NCBI GenBank assembly: GCA_004802725.1
Contig: SGPM01000483.1
Location: 1 to 15,797, forward strand
Direction of reading: 5' to 3'
DNA length: 15,797 nt
DNA from: Antrodiella citrinella
Lineage: Eukaryota; Basidiomycota; Agaricomycetes; Polyporales; Steccherinaceae
The position numbers were made by a program, and so were the translations under genes. Below, piece by piece: positions 9,454 to 15,797 of the stretch. The notes under the pieces are model-generated. The model worked only from the letters and a program-made list of their open reading frames with translations. It did no database searches and was not told the DNA's origin. How positions within the stretch are numbered: the stretch's first letter is position 1; every line of letters starts with the position of its first letter.

Positions 9454-12400
9454 ATGGCACGAAGAAAGACACCACTCACCGCGGAAGAAGAGGCAGCTCG
9501 ACTCGAGGACCAGAGAGCCAAAGGCCGAGAGCGTACGAGAAGGTCTAGGGAGAAGAAAAAGGAGATTCAACAAGCTGAGCAAGCCAAAAAACTGACGGAT
9601 ATTGCGACAATGGAGTTGGAAAAGCGAATGCAGGTTGAACAACAGATCTCAGCTGCGCTGGCTCCTGCCCCAGCACCTGCGTCGACCTTAAATACTGCTG
9701 GCCGAGTAACACGTTCAGAGGCCAAGGTAAGTGAGCAGCAGCCACGCCCATCTCGTGATGATGGTCCTGCTACTGTGAAAAAAGCATCAGTGAGTGTTCT
9801 GGTCAGAAAATGAACAGTTGCTGACACGTTCCTTAGAGTAAGGCTAAACGAGTTGCTCAAGGCAAGGCCGAAGCCAACACCCACGCCGCCGACGCCGACG
9901 CCGACGCCAACCCGAAGGCGAACCCCGACGTCAGCGCCGACGCCGACGATGCCGCCAATGATACTGATGTTGACACCGAGACCGATGTTCAACAAGGACA
10001 CAGGATGGGGCTGACGCGTCAAGAGTCGGTGTGGAATGTGATGCATCCACAGGACGCACACGACGCCCGAGCCGGCCGCCACGAACCTAACTTCCCAGTT
10101 GGTCGTTACGAACCTAACTTCCCACAGCCATCTGTAAGTCAAAGCACAAGTTAGATTCTTGAAGTCACTGATACTGAGTCTACCACAGCCACACATGTCT
10201 GCTCCCACGAATGAGCCGGGTGCACTGGCAGGAACTTCAACCCCAAAGAACCGGCGTGTTGTTCTTGACTTGACATCGACATCTACTGTGAAGCCTCACA
10301 GAAAACGTTCCAGCCTGAGTGCCACCAAGAGGAAGGGGAGAAAGTCCTCAATGTCGCCCAAACAGAAGCGTATGCCGGCATCGGTTCTGCAATCGATTCT
10401 GAAGAAGTCAGCACAGAAGCCCACGCCGGGGCCGGCGCCAGCGGTAGCTGAAGACGCTCAGATGCGTGAACTTGAAGGTTAGTAGTTGTGTCTAATCATC
10501 ATAGTCGGACTGTGACGTATTGCACATTGACTCAGCACCTTACCTAGAGGGGGATAAGTCGGATTTGACTGTCAGTGACCTATCCGAAGGGAAGGGTTTA
10601 GAGATAGACCGTGAGCCATCCTGTTCTAAGATTCCGAAGAGTCATGATATTGAAATTAAGCACAGCCTCGTCTTCGGCCACGGAAGATGGAGAGAGTCAC
10701 AGCGATGCAACAACAGAAAACCCATTCACGAATGGTTCTACATCCCGCGTGTTGACGATTCAGGACAACGACACCGAACTTGAAGACGAGTCGGACGCCG
10801 TGAACACACCTAGCGTTCGTCGTGTGCCAAGTAAGCATCTGCGTAAGCCACAGTTTAAGAGTGCTCTCACCCTCTATTAGCTTCATCCGTCCCTATCTCT
10901 TCGTCAAACCCGGTCCTGGTCCCACGACGGGAAGACCCTGCTCTTGTCCTGCAAGACGGAAATACGAAGCGTAAGCGCGACGACGGTACTGACCAGATTT
11001 CTCAGCTACCTTCGAAGAAACGCAGTACCGATAACGTAAGTTCATCCTGGAAGTATCACGATGTTATCAGATCTCTGAACGTCAGAGGTCACGACAGAAT
11101 CAAACCTCCGAGATGGCTGGAGCCGCAGCAAGTGATAGAATCGCCGCTCCAAACGCCAAGCAACTGGTTCCACAGACCCCAGGTCCCAAGACCAAGACCA
11201 AGAAGGGGAAGTCACAGCCAAAGCCAGGTCTCCAGGAGCAGCTTCGTGAAGCTCGTGGTCAGATAAGGGCCAAGCAACTCCCAATTCTTCCGTTTGTCAT
11301 CTATTTTTTCTCTTCTATTTTATCTAATCGCGTTATCTTCAGTACTGTCGCTGCCGCCCCTTCCGAGTCAGGTCCTAGCACTCAGGCCAATGAAAATGCA
11401 GCACTTAGGGCCAACCAGCAAGACGATGTCTATGAAATGACTCAAGACCCTGCAGCTGAGGCAGCTGAGGCGCGCAATAGTCCCAAGGGTCCCGTTACCA
11501 AGAAGTCCGGTACCATTGAGGAACTGGGAGAGTTGGTAAGAAGCGCAGACGCAATCATCGTAAGTTGCTAATACATTTTCCTCAGTACGGTGTGACGGCT
11601 GTGGCTACGCCAATGCGACCACTAAAGACTCGTGCGCTCGCAGATAGCGCAAGGAAGTCTGCTGCTATGTTAAAGGCAGAGCCCCCGTCTAAGAGTGAAG
11701 AAGGGTCTACTGGTAAGCCTTTCTAGACGTATATGGATCGGTCTACATTAATTCTCCATTCTGGCTTTGTGTCTTGTACAGCCGTCAAACTTGAAGATAC
11801 CCATCCTCAGGCAAAGAGCAAGAGCAACGTCAAGATTTTACGCAAGTTCGCCTCACTCCCTGTCAATATCAGAGACGACCCCACGGATTCCTGGAAGTCG
11901 ATATTCCTTCCTACTCTTTCTGCCATTGTTGGCATCACCCCCGACCCTTTCTTCATCCCAGATGTCATCCTTCTGCGTATTCTTGGAGCTCTTGCTGCCA
12001 AGATCTACCCTAACATCGCTTTGGATATCGTCAAGGAGAGTGCTATATTCCATAATGTACGTGCGCAATGTCTGACCTTACTGCAAATTTCACTGACTCA
12101 TGGAGCCTCAGGCAAGTCAGCGCGTCAGCGAGTACCGAACAGCGTTCGGTACTGCAGCGGTCACTTTGGTTTGGAGAGAATTGTTTCACAACGAACTTCA
12201 TACCTTGGATGAACGCGCAATTTACGCCAAAATGATGCTTGCAGACGACCGGTTCTTATATGGCGACGCGGAAGGTAATGATCCGCAGGTGAGTCTTTGA
12301 CCAGAGGTTTAGAGACTGGCCTGAACGCGTGTCACAGGGTTGGAAGGACGTTTACGGCAACGAACTCATCATGAAGACCTTGGTTTGCCATTTCAGTTCG

Positions 12401-12983
12401 TCTAGCGGAGCCACAGAGATGCCCCCCTCCCTCATCTCTATCTTTGAGGATTCCTACAGCCCAATGGCTCGCATAAAGCTCAAAGAAGGGAGGGTGACCG
12501 TGGCAGCTCTTCGGGGAGCTTTGACGTTAGCAATCGTGGCGGTAAGTATATTATGATATATCGTCAGAGCAGACAACGCTGAAGAGCCATACCGGTACTT
12601 AGGTTGAACGAGCGTGGACTTTGTGGGCCACTGGACAGATGGTTCTCGAGAAGGCACAAACTATCGGCGACAAGTACTTTACAGATGTGCCTCCTAGCGT
12701 GGTAAAGCCTGAGAAGAACCCAGCGCAAAACCAATTTTCCAAAGACAAGTATGGAGCCATCCTATGTACCCGCTGGCTTGAAGACATTCTGGAAATCAGC
12801 GATCGCAAGATTGCTAAAATTTGTAGCAAATCGCAAGATCTCTATCTTTCCAAGAAACGCACCGCTCAAGCTCCTGGCCTAGGCAAGGTTAAATCTGAAG
12901 CTCAAGATGAGATGTGGGGCCTGCAGAAGAGTGTTATACGCCGCTCTAAACCGCAGCGCTGCAGAGATTCCGACTCGGAATAA
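9454..12983 (+). CDS. partner gene of the Plavaka element, unknown function, 12 exons
   Basis: Exons: 9454..9789, 9837..10133, 10189..10477, 10536..10610, 10666..10830, 10881..11035, 11086..11535, 11586..11712, 11782..12056, 12112..12288, 12338..12541, 12603..12983; introns 47-69 nt, 976 residues. Residues ~1-65 are a charged helix (GRERTRRSREKKKEIQQAEQ), likely a basic coiled coil. Next come Ala/Asp repeats, a 9-residue tandem repeat (GRYEPNFPQ) and basic clusters that look like nuclear signals (KPHRKRSSLSATKRKGRK, KRKRDDG). A folded domain fills ~648-930: SLPVNIRDDPTDSWKSIFLP, RFLYGDAEGNDPQGWKDVYG, ALRGALTLAIVAVERAW, then LWATGQ and FSKDKYG. I know this C-terminal pattern (GAL.LA..AVERA...W.TG....FS) from a multicopy Agaricomycete family of hypothetical proteins; no activity is known to me. 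Uncertain points are whether exon 1 ends at 9726 or 9789 (both in frame) and a possible extra GC-AG intron at 11274..11342. A DNA-binding or capsid-like partner role for the transposase is speculation. Confidence 0.75.
9885..9955. repeat. GCCGAC-type microsatellite in coding sequence
   Basis: Imperfect repeats of GCCGAC encode alternating Ala and Asp (AADADADANPKANPDVSADADD) shortened here to its pattern, in exon 2 of the partner gene. The unit is 6 bp, so length changes keep the frame. Confidence 0.85.
10081..10134. repeat. 27-bp tandem duplication in coding sequence
   Basis: ACGAACCTAACTTCCCA occurs at 10081-10097 and again at 10108-10124, a 27-bp period. It encodes GRHEPNFPV followed by GRYEPNFPQ. 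The period is a multiple of three, so the frame of the partner gene is kept. Confidence 0.9.
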
Positions 12984-13059
12984 AATTAAGGTGAGTCACT
13001 CATTTCTTACAATTCTCTTCTTATTTCTGAGCAACATGAGCCGCAGGGAATGTTTCTTT

Positions 13060-13089
13060 GCGCTCAATGATCCGGCGCTCAATGATCCG
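13060..13089. repeat. 15-bp perfect tandem repeat
   Basis: GCGCTCAATGATCCG is present twice without a gap (13060-13074, 13075-13089), just past the end of the partner gene. Confidence 0.95.
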
Positions 13090-13313
13090 CAATCGCTTCA
13101 ATTCAAGTTCATGTACTCCCCGACCGCTTTCTTGTTTCTTGGAATGCTTCACTTCTTTCTTGTACTCCATGATCGCTGTTCAGCTCTTCCCCATTGTGTA
13201 CTGCGTGCTTTGGAACCGTGCTTTTACATGGCTTTTGAACTGTGCCTAGCATATTACCGTGCTGCCAGACTGTACGCGTGCTTTGGTGCGCTTTTTGCAG
13301 CCAGCTTTGCAAC

Positions 13314-13395
13314 ATGATTTTGGTGTGCTTTGGACTGCTATTCGCAAGCTTACAGGAGGATGATTTTGGTGTGCTATTTGCAAGCTTACAGGGGG
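13314..13395. repeat. tandem direct repeat of 36-46 bp
   Basis: Copy 1 (13314-13359) and copy 2 (13360-13395) both start ATGATTTTGGTGTGCT and end GCAAGCTTACAGGRGG. Copy 2 lacks about 10 bp in the middle. They lie head to tail in the probable right flank of the element. Confidence 0.9.
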
Positions 13396-13879
13396 TCGTT
13401 CGCGCCACTGAGAGTTGGGCTACCAGCGTTAAAGTTATGCTATTCGGCGAGGCCGGGCTGGCTGAAGCTTGAGCGCTTACTCAGCTCGACCCCGAGCTGG
13501 GTAGGCGCCCTGCTTTCACCGTGCTGTGTGAGGTGCTTTGTGACGTGCTTAGAGCTGCTATTGAGGTTTTGCATGATTGTATGCACTTTCTCAAGCTACG
13601 TGCGCAGGAGTGCAGAAATTTCGGCTGAGCGACGAGCTTTAAAAGGTCAAATCGGTCAGACAGCGACCAGGCTGACCGGGACTCGGGCGTCAAGTCAGCT
13701 GCTGAGCCTGACAAAGCACGTGCTGCGGTGTGCTGGGCTTGACCTGGAACGGCGGCTATGTGTCAGGGCTCCGGCAGGGCTGAGGGGGACATACAGGAAA
13801 AATGGCTGCCGGACATATTTGTCAGCCTTCTCGGTCCTTTTGAAGCAGGTACACAAGCAAAATTTAATGACGGAGCCAG

Positions 13880-14050
13880 CTCTGCGGTGCTGATGCAGAC
13901 ATCGTGGGAAGCCCTCGGTCAAGCACGCCGCAAAAAATGGTGACAGGGCTGGGATCGGGCTGGAACTCATGCAGCTCCGGCTCCAGCACGGCCAAGCCCT
14001 CCCCGGGAATTGCTGATGAGTTCGTGACAGTTCAGCGCAAGAGAAAGTAA
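13880..14050 (+). pseudogene. exon-like 56-codon C-terminal fragment, unrecognised
   Basis: Directly after an acceptor-like GGAGCCAG (ends 13879), a frame of 56 codons runs to a TAA at 14048-14050. It reads LCGADADIVGSPRSS near the start and GIADEFVTVQRKRK at the end. The composition and the basic end look like the true C-terminal exon of a protein rather than chance. No upstream exon or start could be found, and I do not recognise the family. It could be the remnant of a host gene cut by the element, or accidental. Confidence 0.22.
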
Positions 14051-14220
14051 TCGGTCTTGATGCTCTCAACTCAGACCGTCCGGAGCCACCATCGTGCTCG
14101 AGACCACAGTACGGATACATATGTCACCGTGAACAGACGACCCAAACATATATATACGAGAATGTCGAGCGGGACAAAACGAGAAGCATGTGAAGTAGCA
14201 GTATAATCCATAACAAGCGG

Positions 14221-15797
14221 TTACACCTTCTCGAGGTTCGTATCTGAACGATTTGACGATGTGTCACGCGCACATTCGTACGCTACAACAATGGGGTTAG
14301 CATTTGCGTGACTGTCCGAAAAGCGAAACACATACCTCGCTCTTGCTTAGCAATATCCGCCTCCCGATCGCTCGCCGCCACCGTCCCAAAGATGATATCC
14401 ATTTCCTCCAAGCTGCGTCCTTTCGTCTCAGGGATCAACAGCGCAAACGTTCCCATGCCCAATACATTGATCGCACCGAACATCAGGAAGAGCTTGTATC
14501 CCAGAGCAGAGACAAGCGTGGGTGTGACTTTGCTGAGGATGAAGTTGAAGAGCCATTGGGAGGCACTGGCGGTGGCAAGACCGTAGTGACGCGTGCGGGT
14601 ATTGAAGATGTCTGAGACGTAGATCCAGCTGCCAAAAGCGCGGTAACATTAGTATTGAAGCGAACGGGCTTGACGGGGTAAGATGGACTTACGCGGCAGG
14701 CCCACATCCCATAGAATAGAAACACACGTAGACATACAACATCGCCGCCATGGCCTTACTGGCAGGTGGCGGTGCAGCAGTCGAGTTTGAGGGGGGAGGG
14801 TAAGTTTTGAGGAGCGCGCCAACGATGAAGAACGAGATGCCCATGCCGATGGCAGATATGAATAGGGAGAATTTACGGCCTAGAGTCTCAACGAGGAAGA
14901 ACACGAATATGGCTGTCGCTATCACTTTAACAACACCGTACACACCGGTTGCGAGTAGGGAACTTGTTTCACTTGTGTACCCAATCTATAATAACGGCCT
15001 GAGCAAGGTTTCTGAAAGTCAAGCATAGGCATGGTTAAGACACGTACAGAGGAAAAGATCTGAGGACCATAATAGTTGATTGAATTTTGTCCACTCCATT
15101 GCTGCAGCATGAAGATCACAACCGCGATCACAAACCTCTGCCAATTTCCCTTTCCAAGAAATACATCCCTGAGCCCCAATCCTCGTCTCAACTCCTGCTC
15201 TTCACGAATAGCTGCCTTAATCTCAGCAAACTCACGCCGGACGGAATCACTGTCTACCGCCAGACGGCGATAGGATGCCAGGTTCTCGAGTGCCTCGTGC
15301 TCGCATCCCACAGATGCTAGCCAACGAGGAGATTCCTTGACAGTGAGGAGACCGAAGGCGAGAAGGCATGCTGGGATTAGCTGGAGCCCGAATGGGATAC
15401 GCCATACACCAGGTCCAGGCTCGATCATGAATGCCAACGCCGTCTACACGTCCAAACCCAGATCAGAGTCAGCCAATATTGAACGGCGCGAAGGATTGCG
15501 TACAATTCACAAAATAGGAGATCATGACACCAAATGCGACCAGGACTTGAAAGAGCCCTGTAATCCGGCCACGGACCTCTTTTGGAGCGCACTCTGAGAC
15601 GTAGGCGGGGGAGACGGCGGATATAGCACCGATGCCTACGCCGGCAATCACGCGACCTGCGTAGATGTATGCGATTCCCCGTGAACCTCCTGCAATAGTT
15701 TGCAGGATCTGAATCAATACAACATCAGTTATCGACTTCGACGGTAGTCTGCTGTAAGATGACTTACAGCGCCGAGTACGAAGGACAGAGTGAAACC
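14221..15797 (-). CDS. MFS sugar / quinate-type transporter, partial, possible frameshift
   Basis: Exons: 15797..15768 (runs off the edge), 15708..15511, 15443..15048, 14985..14693, 14628..14336, 14282..14221; introns 53-67 nt; 423 residues visible. It is a membrane proton-coupled transporter of the sugar-porter family. Signatures: AGRVIAGVGIG, PKEVRGRITGLFQ, TVKESPRWLASVG, QQWSGQNSINYYGPQIF, ETLGRK, RTRHYGLATASASQW and PETKGRSLEEMD. The visible helices correspond to roughly TM3 onward; the N-terminus lies beyond 15797. The fungal subfamily with PPP-rich loop and KESPRWL is usually annotated as quinate permease or general substrate transporter; the substrate cannot be told. Odd point: with the usual donor at 15503 the codons spell NYGVGIH as in the family but then go out of frame by one base near 15426. 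A donor 7 nt upstream (15510, GTGAAT) restores the frame with TALAFMIEPG instead. The gene may be functional with a changed loop, or recently broken. Confidence 0.85.

Larger units (their letters stand above)
5188..12983. mobile_element. core of a two-gene Plavaka DNA transposon
   Basis: The stretch holds an intact Plavaka transposase gene (minus) and a divergent large gene (plus), 228 bp apart. Both read open through every inferred intron, while the DNA to the left is decayed. Limits given are only the outer ends of the two coding regions; the real termini should lie between about 5038 and 5187 on the left and between 12984 and about 14050 on the right. I compared these flanks by eye for terminal inverted repeats and a target duplication and found nothing convincing. 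The left flank follows directly on the EST1-like pseudogene, which lacks its PIN domain, so the element may have landed in it. That the plus-strand gene belongs to the element is inference from orientation and shared intactness. Confidence 0.6.
12984..14220. other. repeat-rich flank, probable right end of the Plavaka element
   Basis: No convincing gene apart from the short exon-like frame at 13880-14050. The DNA is full of short recurring motifs: GTGCTTTGG, GCAAGCTTACAGG, GGGCTG and GGCTGA variants. Two exact or near-exact direct repeats are listed separately. Long plus-strand frames here (for example 13330-13893) have Cys/Leu-rich, motif-free translations and look accidental. Clusters of short subterminal repeats are a usual property of DNA-transposon ends, which fits this place beside the partner gene. 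Confidence 0.5.

Noticed and set aside
9567..10208. 213-residue minus-strand frame with Gly/Val repeats
   Set aside because: It lies opposite exons 1-2 of the partner gene, and its Gly/Val repeats are the complement of the Ala/Asp (GCCGAC) microsatellite.
11560..11585. A 26-nt intron (GTAAGTTGCTAATACATTTTCCTCAG)
   Set aside because: All three splice signals are present, but it is shorter than any plausible spliceosomal intron; the donor at 11536 (GTAAGA) gives a normal 50-nt intron in the same frame.
5028..13835. Possible terminal inverted repeat: ACAAATGCCGACAACC at the left against the complement of a site near 13795-13835
   Set aside because: The alignment needs gaps and has several mismatches, and the left side overlaps readable EST1-like coding sequence, so it is not good enough to define the element's ends.
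13330..13893. 187-residue plus-strand frame in the right flank
   Set aside because: Cys/Leu/Arg-rich without motifs, made partly of the direct repeats, and with no sensible neighbours or splice pattern.
1..15797. tRNA, rRNA, CRISPR arrays, bacterial-type operons and ribosome binding sites
   Set aside because: None seen on either strand; intron-rich gene structure shows eukaryotic nuclear DNA.

Overview
The window looks like a piece of a basidiomycete genome, most likely an Agaricomycete mushroom. Genes are cut by many short introns (42-69 nt, GT..AG), and the mobile element and gene families are ones known to me from Agaricomycetes. All homology statements come from reading translated exons and remembering family motifs; no database search was run.

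Layout. (1) 190-864 (-): a two-exon gene for a small acidic protein ending in an RNase H1 N-terminal / viroplasmin-like fold. (2) About 1,000-3,850: a decayed area. It holds two diverged inverted copies (1555-1840 and 3580-3845) of one coding-like segment, a Ser/Pro-rich minus-strand reading frame with stops, and a perfect 17-bp hairpin (3499-3541). (3) 3985-5037 (+): a broken copy of an EST1/SMG-type gene (telomerase-activating / nonsense-mediated-decay family), with several frame changes and no PIN domain. (4) 5188-9225 (-): an 11-exon gene for a Plavaka transposase (basidiomycete cut-and-paste element related to the KDZ transposons) that can be spliced into an uninterrupted 1,155-residue frame with an N-terminal zinc finger. 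(5) 9454-12983 (+): a divergently transcribed 12-exon gene, also open throughout (about 976 residues), from a multicopy Agaricomycete family of unknown function. (6) 12984-14220: repeat-rich DNA with no convincing gene. (7) 14221-15797 (-): the C-terminal two thirds or more of an MFS sugar/quinate-type transporter, running off the right edge, with an apparent single-base frameshift next to an intron.

The most interesting unit is 5188-12983. The transposase and the coiled-coil/NLS-rich partner protein start back to back across 228 bp, and both frames are intact inside otherwise decayed surroundings. This suggests a recently mobile two-gene Plavaka element in which the unknown protein is a partner of the transposase. 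The terminal inverted repeats and target-site duplication could not be located by eye, so the outer limits of the element and membership of the second gene remain inference.
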